Notes: generated by a model from the letters alone, not told the origin. DNA of 63,942 bases from Planctomycetota bacterium (GCA_031269935.1 JAISYL010000167.1:1-63942); one strand, 5' to 3'. Counted from the first letter of the stretch, positions 29,729 to 39,985 are shown. Numbers and translations: made by a program.

Positions 29729-30658
29729 CTACAAACGAACGTCATAGGAATTTTGAATTATATCAATAAGGCGATACAACGTTTCATTGACAACGGCCCG
29801 CCGGCCCGCCTTCGAGGCGATCTTCGCCACTTCGCCGTTGATGAAGGCGGCCTCGGTGCGGCGGTTCGCCAGCACGTCGTTGAGCATCGAGGGGCGGTGA
29901 TGGCAATGCTCCCGAAATGCGTGATCAAGCATTTCCCGTACTCTCTCCCAACTAGCGTCAACGTCGACGGCCCGCGCCGTTTCCACCGTCTCCCTCGCGG
30001 CAGCATAAGCAAGCTCCCTGCCTCCCCGTTCACCCATCGCTCCAACAGGCAAGCGGACAATGGAGCATATGGCGTTGACGGCCGCGTTGAAGGATGCCTT
30101 TTCCCATATGTATCCGTGGACCTTGGGCGTCGCCTCGCAATTCAAGCCGGCCGATGTAATTTCCTCCGCTATTTTCACCACCCGATCCGTCAACTTGCCG
30201 TCGGCGTTCATAATGACCGTGAAGCTGCTCCCGCGCGAGATGACCGCACCGGGGCCGGCCGGATCCGCCGGATACCCCGTCATACCCATGATTATTCGGT
30301 TCTCCGGCGCGAAGCGCATCATCAGTTCCCGGTTGCCGAGACCGTTCTGCATGGAAAGAAGGAGGGTTTCCGGCAAAATCAAATGCCTCGCCGAGGCAAG
30401 CGCCTCTTCGGAATGAATGGTTTTGGTGAAGAGAATCAGGAGATCGAACCTTCCCGAGATTTCACTCGCGGTTCCCGCCGACACTCGGACGCTGAAGGCG
30501 CCGGCGTCCGTTTCCACGCGGAGGCCATTGGCGTTCAGGCAGTCGATCTGTCGCTTGTCCACATCTATGAACGTCACCTCGTGCCCGATTTTCGCAAGCG
30601 ATCCGCCATAGAGACACCCCATGGCTCCCGCCCCCAACACGGCTACTTTCATACTCAT
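29729..30658 (-). CDS. 2-dehydropantoate 2-reductase family protein
   Basis: 'MKVAVLGAGAMGCLYGGSLAKIGHEVTFIDVDKRQIDCLNANGLRVE'. Confidence 0.9.
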   Translation of the reverse strand: MSMKVAVLGAGAMGCLYGGSLAKIGHEVTFIDVDKRQIDCLNANGLRVETDAGAFSVRVSAGTASEISGRFDLLILFTKTIHSEEALASARHLILPETLLLSMQNGLGNRELMMRFAPENRIIMGMTGYPADPAGPGAVISRGSSFTVIMNADGKLTDRVVKIAEEITSAGLNCEATPKVHGYIWEKASFNAAVNAICSIVRLPVGAMGERGGRELAYAAARETVETARAVDVDASWERVREMLDHAFREHCHHRPSMLNDVLANRRTEAAFINGEVAKIASKAGRRAVVNETLYRLIDIIQNSYDVRL

Positions 30659-30680
30659 GGCCGATTCACTTTCCCGCGGA

Positions 30681-31601
30681 TTACAGAGGGCCGCAGGCGT
30701 CGATCATGCTTCGAACCCGTTCCCCGGACGCTTCAAGCGCCGACCGCTCCCCGGCCGACAGAACTACCTCCTCGATTTTGGACCATCCCTCCGCGCCGAA
30801 CCAGACCGGCACTCCCAAGCTTAGTCCAGCCATTCCATATTCTCCATCCAACACCGCCGAGGCCGGGATGGGACCGTCCTGCCCTTTTCCACACAACGCC
30901 CTCAGAACGACGGCCGAGCTTGTCGGCGTCAACCAGGTTGACGACCGGTTGGCGTCCAGGCGCATCTGTTCCGCGAAATAGTTTTTCAAGATCGCATCAA
31001 CCTCCGTTATTTGATCGAAGCGTAAATTGGCTGGCTTGCCGTCGATGGTGGTCATTCCATACAGCGGCACTTGACTCGCGCCGTGCTCCCCCACGACCAT
31101 TCCATCCACCCGACGCATCTCCACCCCCAACACCCTCGACACGGCCCATCGCAACCGTACCGTGTCGTTCCGAGTGAGTCCTATGAAGCGGCGCCTGTCG
31201 CCGCCTAGCTTCCTGTGAAAAACATAATTGAAGACGTCCGTCGGGCAGGTAGCGGTGAAAACAACGGCATCGGGGCAATATTTTCCAATAGCCTCCGCCG
31301 CAGAAACGACTATGTCCCGATTTATCCGCAGAAATTCGTTGCGGGATCCCGCCCTGGGCTGCGGCGCCGAAGCCGCCATAAATACAATATCGCATCCTTC
31401 CAGAAATTCCCAGCCGCCCGAGAAGAATTTCGCGGAACCGGAATCTCCGACCGATTGCTCTATATCCATTCGATGGCTAGTCAGCGGATCGCGCTTTATG
31501 TCGACCATTGCGATTTCATCGAAAAAGCCTTGATGGCCGGCGTGAAAGGCCATGGTCGCGCCGACTCCGCCCGCCGCGCCGATAATGCCGAGTTTATTCA
31601 T
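30681..31601 (-). CDS. Malate/lactate dehydrogenase family protein
   Basis: 'MNKLGIIGAAGGVGATMAFHAGHQGFFDEIAMVDIKRD', 'GLTRNDTVRLRWAVSRVLGVEMRRVDGMVVGEHG'. Confidence 0.85.
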   Translation of the reverse strand: MNKLGIIGAAGGVGATMAFHAGHQGFFDEIAMVDIKRDPLTSHRMDIEQSVGDSGSAKFFSGGWEFLEGCDIVFMAASAPQPRAGSRNEFLRINRDIVVSAAEAIGKYCPDAVVFTATCPTDVFNYVFHRKLGGDRRRFIGLTRNDTVRLRWAVSRVLGVEMRRVDGMVVGEHGASQVPLYGMTTIDGKPANLRFDQITEVDAILKNYFAEQMRLDANRSSTWLTPTSSAVVLRALCGKGQDGPIPASAVLDGEYGMAGLSLGVPVWFGAEGWSKIEEVVLSAGERSALEASGERVRSMIDACGPL

Positions 31602-31648
31602 TTTTTCTCCCATGGGCACCGTCGCTTCGTCGATATCGCCGTTTTCCC

Positions 31649-32944
31649 CTACCAGGAACGGATAAATTGAACCAATCCCAGGGAAAAGCTTGGGAACAAG
31701 ATTATCAAGGCGAGCGCGGCGAGCATTACTCCGACCCACACCCAAATGGATTTCGCCAGCTTATCGAAGGACGTATCGGTGATGCTTGAAGCCACGAACA
31801 GGTTCACCCCCAATGGAGGTGTAACCAAACCGATTGCCAGGTTCACAATCATGACTATGCCAAAGTGGATCGGGTTTATTCCAAGCCTTGTGACGATGGG
31901 CAACAGAATCGGCGAAAGAATGATGATGGCGCTGATGGCGTCAAGGAAACATCCCACGATCAATAACAGCAGCATAATCAGGACAATGACGATCATCGAA
32001 TTTTGGGAGGCGCCGGTTATGGCCTCCGCGATATACGCCGGAATGCGGTTTATGGAAAGAACGCGGCCAAACGCCGTCGCCATGGATATGATGATCAGTA
32101 CGGTCGCGGAGGTGATGGCCGAACGGCCGATGAGGATCGGGAGTTCCCGCCATTCGAGATCCTTGTAAATGAACTTGCCCACCAGGAAACCATATATTAC
32201 CGCGACGGTGGCGGCTTCGGTCGGGGTGAAAATGCCCCCATAAATGCCTCCGAGGATCAGCCCCGGCATGAAAAGAGCCCACTTGCCGTCCCATAGGCTT
32301 ATAAGGGCGGCGCGAAACGTGGATTTGGGTATTTCGATGCGCGGATACTTATGGACGCGAGAAAACCAGTAGGAATACGCGATGAGAAGCAATCCGATCA
32401 ATATTCCCGGGACGATTCCCGCCAAGAACAGATCGGCCACCGATTGGCCCGCCGACACGCCGTATACCACCATAGGGATGCTTGGAGGGATAATGATGCC
32501 TATCCCGCCGGCCGAGGCGATAAGGCAGGCGGTAAATCGCTTGTCGTATCCCTGGCGCAGCATCTCCGGTACGACCACCCCGCCAATCGCGGCCACGGTG
32601 GCCGGACCGGAACCGGAAATCGCGGCGAAAATACAGCAGGCCACGACCGTGACGATGGCTATGCCGCCGACAATATTGCCGAAAAAGGCGTTAGCGGCGG
32701 CCAGAAGGCGCCTGGATATGCCGCCGCTGCCCATGAGTTCGCCGGCAAGCACAAAGAACGGCACCGCCAATAATGGAAAGGAGTCCAGGGCCATGGTCAT
32801 GCTTTGCACCATGTAGCGGATACCGATCTGCCTCGAATGGGCATTGGCCACAAGCGCCGAGACACCGAGACAGACACTGATGGGAACGCGCAACGCAAGA
32901 CAAACGCCAAGAATGGTGAAGAGAATAAAGGCCGTCACACTCAT
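31649..32944 (-). CDS. dctM: TRAP transporter large permease (DctM), second copy
   Basis: 'LDSFPLLAVPFFVLAGELMGSGGISRRLLAAANAFFGNIVGGIAIVTVVACCIFAAISGSGPATVAAIGGVVVPEM'. Confidence 0.94.
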   Translation of the reverse strand: MSVTAFILFTILGVCLALRVPISVCLGVSALVANAHSRQIGIRYMVQSMTMALDSFPLLAVPFFVLAGELMGSGGISRRLLAAANAFFGNIVGGIAIVTVVACCIFAAISGSGPATVAAIGGVVVPEMLRQGYDKRFTACLIASAGGIGIIIPPSIPMVVYGVSAGQSVADLFLAGIVPGILIGLLLIAYSYWFSRVHKYPRIEIPKSTFRAALISLWDGKWALFMPGLILGGIYGGIFTPTEAATVAVIYGFLVGKFIYKDLEWRELPILIGRSAITSATVLIIISMATAFGRVLSINRIPAYIAEAITGASQNSMIVIVLIMLLLLIVGCFLDAISAIIILSPILLPIVTRLGINPIHFGIVMIVNLAIGLVTPPLGVNLFVASSITDTSFDKLAKSIWVWVGVMLAALALIILFPSFSLGLVQFIRSW

Positions 32945-33468
32945 TATTCCGCCTTTCCCGGCGCGGCGGGGGCGGTTGTCTCCGTGCCCCCTTCGGCGGA
33001 GAATTCTCTTACTTTCTCCCATATGCTTTGCGAAAGGCGGAAAAATATCAGTATGAAGCCGGCGGGGAGCGCGCCGTAAACATACCCCATCGATATGTTC
33101 ATGGCGGGCGAGGAGAAATTGGAACCGACGATGAATTGCAGAACCTCGGCCCCCGAATAGGCGACAAACGCCGCGAACACAAGGAAAACGACCTCCGCGA
33201 GTATCGCCATGAACTTGGCCACCCTCGCGGGGAGTAAAAGTAGAAACGCGTCGACGCAGAGATGACGATTTTCCCTGACGGCGAAACCGCTTCCAATGAA
33301 CACCAGCCAAATGCAGAGGTATCGGGACAGCTCCTCCGACCAGGTAATCGATGAATCGAAGACATACCTCAGGATCACCTGAAAGCCGATGATAATCGTC
33401 ATTATCGAAAGCATGGCGATGCAGAGATACTCTTCCCCGTGACGATTCAATTTATCGAATAATTTCAT
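32944..33468 (-). CDS. dctQ: TRAP transporter small permease (DctQ), second copy
   Basis: 'VILRYVFDSSITWSEELSRYLCIWLVFIGSGFAVRENRHLCVDAF'. Confidence 0.92.
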   Translation of the reverse strand: MKLFDKLNRHGEEYLCIAMLSIMTIIIGFQVILRYVFDSSITWSEELSRYLCIWLVFIGSGFAVRENRHLCVDAFLLLLPARVAKFMAILAEVVFLVFAAFVAYSGAEVLQFIVGSNFSSPAMNISMGYVYGALPAGFILIFFRLSQSIWEKVREFSAEGGTETTAPAAPGKAE

Positions 33469-33602
33469 GGGCTCTCCCCCGGCTGGAACATATTGCCCGG
33501 AATCCCCCGTTGAGCGTCGGCGTCGACGGAAATCCCGGCGCGACATTTTCGCCTCTTCAAAGAAGAAGTCGGCCGGCGTACAATATCGGACTTTGTATAG
33601 CG

Positions 33603-34607
33603 CTATTTCGCGGATGCGGAGACGGCGCGGAAAGCCTCCAACACTTCCGGGGAAACCCGTTGCTTGATGATTTCCAGGGCGGCCGGCTGGGCGATGGAAC
33701 GGATTTTTTGCCTTTCCGGGTCAGAAATGGGGGTGAAGGCGACGCCGTTCTTGACAATCGCCTCAAAGCACTCTCTGTCAATCCGCGCGCTTTCCGCCAT
33801 GTGGTAATCGCTGGCGACCTTTGCCGCACTCCCGACGATTTTTTGCTCGTCCGGTGTCAGGGAATTGTAAAAAGCGAGATTCATGAAGGCGATGTAAGGA
33901 GAGAGGATATGCTTAGAATTCGATATATGCGTCATTGCCTCGAATAATTTCTCCTTGTAAAGCCGCACGTAGGAGTTTTCGGACCCGTCGACGATCCGCT
34001 GTTGAAGGGCGGTGAAAACCTCACCCGTCGCCATGGGCGTGGGATTGGCGCCCAGGGCCTTCCAGAAGGCGACATGGACGGCATTCTCAAGGACCCTAAT
34101 CTTCAGGCCCTTGATGTCATCCGCCTCCTTGATGGCGCGCCGGGTATTGGCCAGTTGCCGGAAACCGCTGTTGTAGTAAATAATCGGCTTTATTCCCGCC
34201 TTGATCATGGATGCCGCCAACTTCCGGCCAAGTTCGCCATTAAGCGCCGTCCACAGATGATCGTCGTCGTTCCACGCGAACGGCATGTCGAGTACATACA
34301 AGTCGGACACCAGCGAGGCAAGATGCGGCGCGCTCGCGAGTGCCATGGTAAGTTCTCCCATCTGGACAGCCGGAGAAGTCGTGGTGTCGTTCCCCAGTTC
34401 GCCATTGGGGAAGATATCGACAGCAATGCCGCCGTTCGACTCCCTTTCTACATGATCCTTGAATTTGACGAACCCGACATGAGTGGCGTCCTCGATTGGA
34501 TCGGGATGGGCAAGCCGGATGACCTTTTGTCCCGCTAGGGAAAAGGATGGAACGATAAAAAAACCAATGACGCACAAGATCAACGCATGCAGGTTTCCTC
34601 TTTTCAT
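33603..34607 (-). CDS. dctP: TRAP transporter substrate-binding protein (DctP)
   Basis: Signal peptide + 'VIRLAHPDPIEDATHVGFVKFKDHVERESNGGIAVDIFPNGELGND'. Confidence 0.94.
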   Translation of the reverse strand: MKRGNLHALILCVIGFFIVPSFSLAGQKVIRLAHPDPIEDATHVGFVKFKDHVERESNGGIAVDIFPNGELGNDTTTSPAVQMGELTMALASAPHLASLVSDLYVLDMPFAWNDDDHLWTALNGELGRKLAASMIKAGIKPIIYYNSGFRQLANTRRAIKEADDIKGLKIRVLENAVHVAFWKALGANPTPMATGEVFTALQQRIVDGSENSYVRLYKEKLFEAMTHISNSKHILSPYIAFMNLAFYNSLTPDEQKIVGSAAKVASDYHMAESARIDRECFEAIVKNGVAFTPISDPERQKIRSIAQPAALEIIKQRVSPEVLEAFRAVSASAK

Positions 34608-34623
34608 TTTAATTCTCCATAAG

Positions 34624-34676
34624 TGGACCTTAAAGGAAATAGAGCCAATCGTCGCTCGATTTCCTTTAAAACCTTA
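34624..34676. repeat. Short hairpin repeat, family B
   Basis: TGGACCTTAAAGGAAATAGAGC...GCTCGATTTCCTTTAAAACCTT. Confidence 0.75.
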
Positions 34677-34766
34677 AGCGATTTGCTGCAACGGCTTGAT
34701 TTTCGTCTGGCCTGGTTGAAGCCATGAGTTTCACATAATTCATGGCGACTATCCAAAACCCGAAAG

Positions 34767-34812
34767 CTTTAAAGGAAGCCAAACGCGCGGTTTGCTCGAT
34801 TTCCTTTGAAAG
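34767..34812. repeat. Short hairpin repeat, family B
   Basis: CTTTAAAGGAAGCCAAAC...GTTTGCTCGATTTCCTTTGAAAG. Confidence 0.75.
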
Positions 34813-34882
34813 TCGACTAAATGGCCAATCCTGACAGGCCAAGGTTTAATTAGAACGCCAAGGCCGAAAAATCCAGAGATCG

Positions 34883-35875
34883 TCACTTTCGGGAAAGCGC
34901 GAAAATCTTTTCGCTTTCCGCGGGCGCTTTTGCCTTGACGGTATCCATCAACGCCTTGTCGGCCATGTCGCCGAAACGTTTGGATTCCTCCGGGGACAAT
35001 TCGACGAAGACGATGTTGGCGGCTTGCGCTGCATCATAGGCGATCTTCATCTTTCCCCGGGCGTGCTCAATTACCTTGTGTTCGGCGAGTTCCATTTCCG
35101 CGACGAAAATTTCCTTCAATTCGGCGGGCATCCCGTCCCAGAAACCGGCATTGGCGAGGACGGGATTGCTCGGGCTGTAGAATGTTTGGGCGAGGCTGTG
35201 GCTTATCATCGGGATGAGGCCGAAATCGACAATCTCGGGGGGAGGCAGGACGAAGCCATCGATGACGCTGCGTTCGAGCGCGGTGAACAATTCGGCGTTG
35301 GGCATGGCGATGGGTTCGCAGTCGAGCAGACGCATGATGGGAATATTGGTGGGGGATACCCGGATGCGCAATCCGGCCAAATCCCGGAGGGTGGAAAAAG
35401 GCTTGCGGGTGAACAACTGGAATACGGAACCGGATCCTAGGCGTCCCACGTAGACGGCGTTGACTTTTTCCCGGTGTATTTCGTCCAGATACCTGAATAG
35501 CGGCGCTTTTCGTTCCTCCCACGGCATTAGCTGGGATAGGGCGAGGACGTCGATTTCGGGCATGACCGAGACATAATAGCTGCCGGCGGTGGCGATCATG
35601 TCAATCATGCCGGTGCGGACCGCTTCGATCTGCTCGTTGGCGGCGATGACCTCGACCCCGCCGCGATGATTGATTTTGAGCTTTCCGGGATATTTTTCGT
35701 CCGCCTTAGTTTGAACCGCTCCGAGATACTCGACAAAGCCAATGGTCACGCTATGATTGGGGGGGAGGCAGGTGACGGTATTGACGGTGAAAGCCGCGGC
35801 AAGGGCGGAAGCGGCCGGGCAAAAAATCGCGCTCAGGATTGCGGCCAGAAAACGCCGGGCAGCCATTTTTTTCAT
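34883..35875 (-). CDS. dctP: TRAP transporter substrate-binding protein (DctP-like), second copy
   Basis: 'ANEQIEAVRTGMIDMIATAGSYYVSVMPEIDVLALSQLMPWEER', 'GLRIRVSPTNIPIMRLLDCEPIAMPNAELFTALERSVIDGF'. Confidence 0.9.
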   Translation of the reverse strand: MKKMAARRFLAAILSAIFCPAASALAAAFTVNTVTCLPPNHSVTIGFVEYLGAVQTKADEKYPGKLKINHRGGVEVIAANEQIEAVRTGMIDMIATAGSYYVSVMPEIDVLALSQLMPWEERKAPLFRYLDEIHREKVNAVYVGRLGSGSVFQLFTRKPFSTLRDLAGLRIRVSPTNIPIMRLLDCEPIAMPNAELFTALERSVIDGFVLPPPEIVDFGLIPMISHSLAQTFYSPSNPVLANAGFWDGMPAELKEIFVAEMELAEHKVIEHARGKMKIAYDAAQAANIVFVELSPEESKRFGDMADKALMDTVKAKAPAESEKIFALSRK

Positions 35876-35944
35876 GCGCTTCTCCTTTTCGATGTCAAAA
35901 CGTCCCGCGACACATATTTCTCAATCGACGATATTCGACCCCGG

Positions 35945-36709
35945 TCACGCTCCGACCATCGCCAACCCGCCATTGCACAGCAGGAACTGCCCGGTCATAT
36001 GGCGGGAATCGTCGCCCGCCAGGAAAAATACCGGCCCGATCATGTCCTCGGGAGCGGCGATGCGGCCCAGGGGCGTGTTTTTAAGGATTTCCTCGCGGCG
36101 TCCGGTTTTCCAGTCGTGGCGATTCCTCAGGGTTTCCGTTTCCATGAAGGCGGCGCCAAGGGTGTTCACGCGAACGGCGGGAGCAAGGGCGCGGGCATAG
36201 GACTTGGTGACGCCGATGACTCCGTACTTGGCGGCGGCGTACTGGGGCGCGCGCGGGCTGCCGGCAATAACCACCTGGGAACCGATATTCACAATGGTTC
36301 CGCCTCTTTCCATCATCCGGGAACCAACCTCGTGGGTCATAAGCATGGTGCCTTTGACGTCCACGGCCAGGGTGTGATCAACGATTTTTTCATCCAGCTC
36401 GCGCCATGATTTTTGATTTACCGCCATGTCGCCGACGTTATTGACGAGTACGTCCACCCGGCCGAACTCACTGAACGAGGCTTCGGCGATTTTCTTGACG
36501 TCGGCGTGAATCGCGATATTGCCCTGAACGGTCGCCGCCCGTCGGCCGAGTTCCCTGACGCCGGCCGCCACCTCCTCGGCTCCCTTGGCCGAACTGTTGT
36601 AGTGAACCATCACATCGGCGCCTTCGCGGGCGAACGCGTTTGCCAGGGAGGCGCCGAATCCTCTTCCCGCGCCGGTCACCAGAACTATCTTGTCCTGAAA
36701 TCTTCCCAT
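35945..36709 (-). CDS. SDR family oxidoreductase
   Basis: 'KIVLVTGAGRGFGASLANAFAREGADVMVHY', 'VLVNNVGD', 'YAAAKYGVIGVTKSYARALA'. Confidence 0.94.
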   Translation of the reverse strand: MGRFQDKIVLVTGAGRGFGASLANAFAREGADVMVHYNSSAKGAEEVAAGVRELGRRAATVQGNIAIHADVKKIAEASFSEFGRVDVLVNNVGDMAVNQKSWRELDEKIVDHTLAVDVKGTMLMTHEVGSRMMERGGTIVNIGSQVVIAGSPRAPQYAAAKYGVIGVTKSYARALAPAVRVNTLGAAFMETETLRNRHDWKTGRREEILKNTPLGRIAAPEDMIGPVFFLAGDDSRHMTGQFLLCNGGLAMVGA

Positions 36710-36779
36710 CGCCGTCGTCTCCGTTTTGCCGGGGCGGCACCCGCGCGGGGTCCGGGCGCCGCCATGCCATGAAGCGCCG

Positions 36780-37964
36780 CTACTCGAGCGAAGCCGCCAG
36801 TTTTTTGAAATCCTCGTCGCTGACGAGGGATTTGGAGGCGATGGCGCGCGCCTTGACCTTGGCCAGAAGTTCGGTTTTTCTTTCCTTGTCCAAATCAATG
36901 CCCAACTCCCCGCATTTTATGTCGATGGACGCCGCTCCGCTCTTTTTCCCGACCACGATGCGCCGGGGAGTGTCCAGAATGGCCGCCGAATACGGTTCGA
37001 TGGCGTGCGGCAAATGGAATTGGGCGCTCACCGCCCCCGTCTCCCGCACAAAGAGATTGTCCCCGACCACCGGTTTCCATGGTTCCAGGGAGTACTTCGC
37101 GGTTTTGCGCAAATATTCCGAGGCGGCGCGGATTTTTTCCATCCTGTAACCGCAGTCGCAGCCATAGAGGATTTCAAGCGCCATGGCGATTTCCGGAAGG
37201 TTGGCGTTGCCGCCGCGCTCGCCGATGCCGTCGATCGTTCCGTGAATCCATTGCGCGCCGGCCTTCGCCGCCGCGAGGGAGTTGGCCGTGGCCAAACCGA
37301 AGTCGTTATGGCCGTGAAAATGGATGGGGGTTCCCCTGTCGAACCACCCTTGCGCCCGCTTGACGAGAAATGACACCGCTTCGGGAACGGCAATCCCCAT
37401 CGTGTCGACGATGGCGAACTCGCTAGCCCCCGCGTCGCGGGCGGTTTTGTATACCGTTTCCAGGAAGCCAAGATCCGCACGGGTGGCGTCGACGCCGAAA
37501 TAGGCCACTTTGACGCCCAATGCGATTGCGCGTTCAATCGACGTTTTGACCCGGTTAAGTACGGTTTCGCGGGTGATGTTGAGCGCCTTCATCTTGCCTT
37601 CCGCGACTGGAGCCTCGATAACGCACGCCTTGAGTCCGAGTTCCGCGACCGCGTCCACATCCGGCGCCAGGGCGCGGGAGAATCCCCAAATTTCGGCGGA
37701 AAGGCCGGCTTTGCTGATCATTCGAATCGCTTGCGCATCCTCTTCCGAGACGCGCGGGAAACCGGCCTCTATTCTCGCCGCCCCGAGCGAATCCACAATT
37801 CTGGCGATCGACAGCTTCTCCTCCGGGTCGAAGACGACGCCCACGGCCTGTTCGCCATCCCTGAGGGTGGTGTCGTAAAACTTGGGAGCGGGCATTTTCG
37901 GCCCGTCAAGGGCGGCCTTGTTAAGATCGCCCGTCCACACCTGATCGGCTTTGATATTGGCCAT
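36780..37964 (-). CDS. Homocitrate synthase / 2-isopropylmalate synthase-like protein
   Basis: 'FYDTTLRDGEQAVGVVFDPEEKLSIARIVDSLGAARIEAGFP', 'HFHGHNDFGLATANSLAAAKAGAQWIHGTIDGIGERGGNA'. Confidence 0.88.
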   Translation of the reverse strand: MANIKADQVWTGDLNKAALDGPKMPAPKFYDTTLRDGEQAVGVVFDPEEKLSIARIVDSLGAARIEAGFPRVSEEDAQAIRMISKAGLSAEIWGFSRALAPDVDAVAELGLKACVIEAPVAEGKMKALNITRETVLNRVKTSIERAIALGVKVAYFGVDATRADLGFLETVYKTARDAGASEFAIVDTMGIAVPEAVSFLVKRAQGWFDRGTPIHFHGHNDFGLATANSLAAAKAGAQWIHGTIDGIGERGGNANLPEIAMALEILYGCDCGYRMEKIRAASEYLRKTAKYSLEPWKPVVGDNLFVRETGAVSAQFHLPHAIEPYSAAILDTPRRIVVGKKSGAASIDIKCGELGIDLDKERKTELLAKVKARAIASKSLVSDEDFKKLAASLE

Positions 37965-37966
37965 GA

Positions 37967-38863
37967 TTAGAACCCTTCAAATTCAGGGGCGGCGACGCCG
38001 TACGCCTCTTTCCAGGAAACCACCTTATTCCGGAGAATGCCGATTTTTTCAATCTCCGCCTCGATGACGTCGCCAGGCTTGAGGTACCAGGCCCATTTAT
38101 CGGCGCTGAAGGCGGCAACGCCCGACACCGTCCCCGTGGTAAGAATGTCGCCGGGGGAGTAGCCGGCGGGGGAGAATTTCGAAATAATCTGATTCAGCGT
38201 CACCGCCATTTTCCCGGTATTTGATTTCTGGCGCTTTTCGCCGTTGACGCGGAGTTCCATGTCCAGATTGTAGGGATCTCCGACTTCGTCGGGCGTCACT
38301 ATCCATGGACCGAGGGGGCAGAAGGTGTCGATGGATTTGCTGAAACTGAAATTATCGGAATCCATTTCGCGGCGTTGAATGTCGCGCGCGGTGATATCGT
38401 TGAAGATGACGTAGCCGCCGACATAATCCATTGCCTCGGATTCGGGGATGAATTTGCCCTTTTTTCCCATGACCACGCTGAATTCAAGCTCATAATCAAG
38501 TTCTTTGGTCAAATGCTGGGGATAAACGATATTTTCATCGGGTCCGACGACGGCGTCGGGATTCTGGAAGAAAACGATCCATGGTTTTATGGCATGGCCC
38601 CAATCCGCCTTGTCGCCCTCTTCGGCGTGTTCGCGGAAATTACCGGCGGTGTGGAATATTTTCTTGGGAAAGATGGGCGCGGTCAACTTGATTTCATCGA
38701 ACTTGAAGCGTTTCGTCGTCAGGCGCTTTTCCGCTTCCTTGGCGACGGGATGGCCAAGCTCGAACAGGGTGCGCATGTCGGGAATATCCACGACGGCAAG
38801 CTCGCCGTCGTCGAGCGCACCCACGTAAGCATGGTTCCCTTTGGTGAAAGCAGCGAGTTTCAT
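37967..38863 (-). CDS. Fumarylacetoacetate hydrolase family protein
   Basis: 'LDYELEFSVVMGKKGKFIPESEAMDYVGGYVIFNDITARDIQ', 'FCPLGPWIVTPDEVGDPYNLDMELRVNGE'. Confidence 0.93.
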   Translation of the reverse strand: MKLAAFTKGNHAYVGALDDGELAVVDIPDMRTLFELGHPVAKEAEKRLTTKRFKFDEIKLTAPIFPKKIFHTAGNFREHAEEGDKADWGHAIKPWIVFFQNPDAVVGPDENIVYPQHLTKELDYELEFSVVMGKKGKFIPESEAMDYVGGYVIFNDITARDIQRREMDSDNFSFSKSIDTFCPLGPWIVTPDEVGDPYNLDMELRVNGEKRQKSNTGKMAVTLNQIISKFSPAGYSPGDILTTGTVSGVAAFSADKWAWYLKPGDVIEAEIEKIGILRNKVVSWKEAYGVAAPEFEGF

Positions 38864-38974
38864 GAAGTTTCTCCCAAAAAAGAATGCAAAATTCCGTACT
38901 TCACGCCGATTTCGGCAAACCGCGGCAAAAGGCCTGCGGATCAATTTGAAAAAATACCGGCAATCGCATCCCCG

Positions 38975-39027
38975 ATCCAATAATAAATTTTGCGCGCGCC
39001 ATAGAATTTTCTTATGGAACGGCTGCC
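38975..39027 (-). promoter_or_regulatory. Conserved 53-bp promoter block with CCATA-N9-TATGG (T-N11-A) site, upstream of FAH-family gene
   Basis: Minus strand GGCAGCCGTTCCATAAGAAAATTCTATGGCGCGCGCAAAATTTATTATTGGAT; matches 39986-40038 without gaps. Confidence 0.7.
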
Positions 39028-39030
39028 GGG

Positions 39031-39921
39031 TCAGTGGCAGGCCTGCGTCAACAATGTACTCAGGGATTGACCATATTTTCCCGCCGCATATATCCTTTCC
39101 AGGTTTATCCCCGTCGAAATGCCCATTCGGGAAAACATTTCCACCAGAATTTCCGTCTGGGTGTTCCCTTTGGCGCCGGGAGCGTATGGGCAGCCTCCAA
39201 GGCCTCCGACGGCGCAGTCGAATCTGGTTATTCCAGCTTGGAGCGCGGCAAAATTATTGGCGAACTCCAGGCCATGATACTTGTGGAAATGAACCGCCAA
39301 GCCCGCCTTACTCAACTTCCCTTTGATTGTTTTTGGAATGGTATGTGCCGACGCCGGGTTTGCCATGCCTGTGGTGTCGCCAAGCGATATTTCGTATGAG
39401 CCGAATCCCTCCAGCGCCATAGCCAGTTCGATCGCCTTTTCCCGGGAAATATTTCCTTCCATGGGGCAGCCGAAGACGGTTGCGATATACGAGCGGACGC
39501 GAACGCCGTTCTTTCCGGCCACGGAGTTAATTTTTTCAATTTCCCGCAACGAATCGTCAATGCTCATGTTGAGATTTTTTTTGTTGTGGCTTTCGCTGGT
39601 GCTTAAAATGGTCACCACTTCATCAAGACCGCATTCCATTGCGAGTTCCAGGCCGCGCAGGTTGGGAACGAGGGCATTGTACACCACCCCCTCCCTGCGG
39701 GTTATGCCATTGCATACTGCTTTCGCGTCCCGCATTTGCGGAATCCACTTGGGATGGGTGAACGAGGCAATCTCTATCTTTTTGCATCCCGCATCGGCAA
39801 TTAATTCAATAAGTTTGATTTTTTCCGATGTGGGGATGAAATCTGGTTCGGGTTGCAAGCCGTCCCTTGGGGCGACGTCAAAAATCTCCACGGCATCGAT
39901 GGATTGGAAAAAGTTGACCAT
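39031..39921 (-). CDS. Hydroxymethylglutaryl-CoA lyase-like protein
   Basis: 'VEIFDVAPRDGLQPEPDFIPTSEKIKLIELIADAGCKKIEIASFTHPKWIPQM', 'GGLGGCPYAPGAKGNTQTE'. Confidence 0.93.
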   Translation of the reverse strand: MVNFFQSIDAVEIFDVAPRDGLQPEPDFIPTSEKIKLIELIADAGCKKIEIASFTHPKWIPQMRDAKAVCNGITRREGVVYNALVPNLRGLELAMECGLDEVVTILSTSESHNKKNLNMSIDDSLREIEKINSVAGKNGVRVRSYIATVFGCPMEGNISREKAIELAMALEGFGSYEISLGDTTGMANPASAHTIPKTIKGKLSKAGLAVHFHKYHGLEFANNFAALQAGITRFDCAVGGLGGCPYAPGAKGNTQTEILVEMFSRMGISTGINLERIYAAGKYGQSLSTLLTQACH

Positions 39922-39985
39922 TGTTGGCATCCTCTGTAATCGCGGCACGCAAATTTGACATACAATACCCCTTAATCGGTGATGC

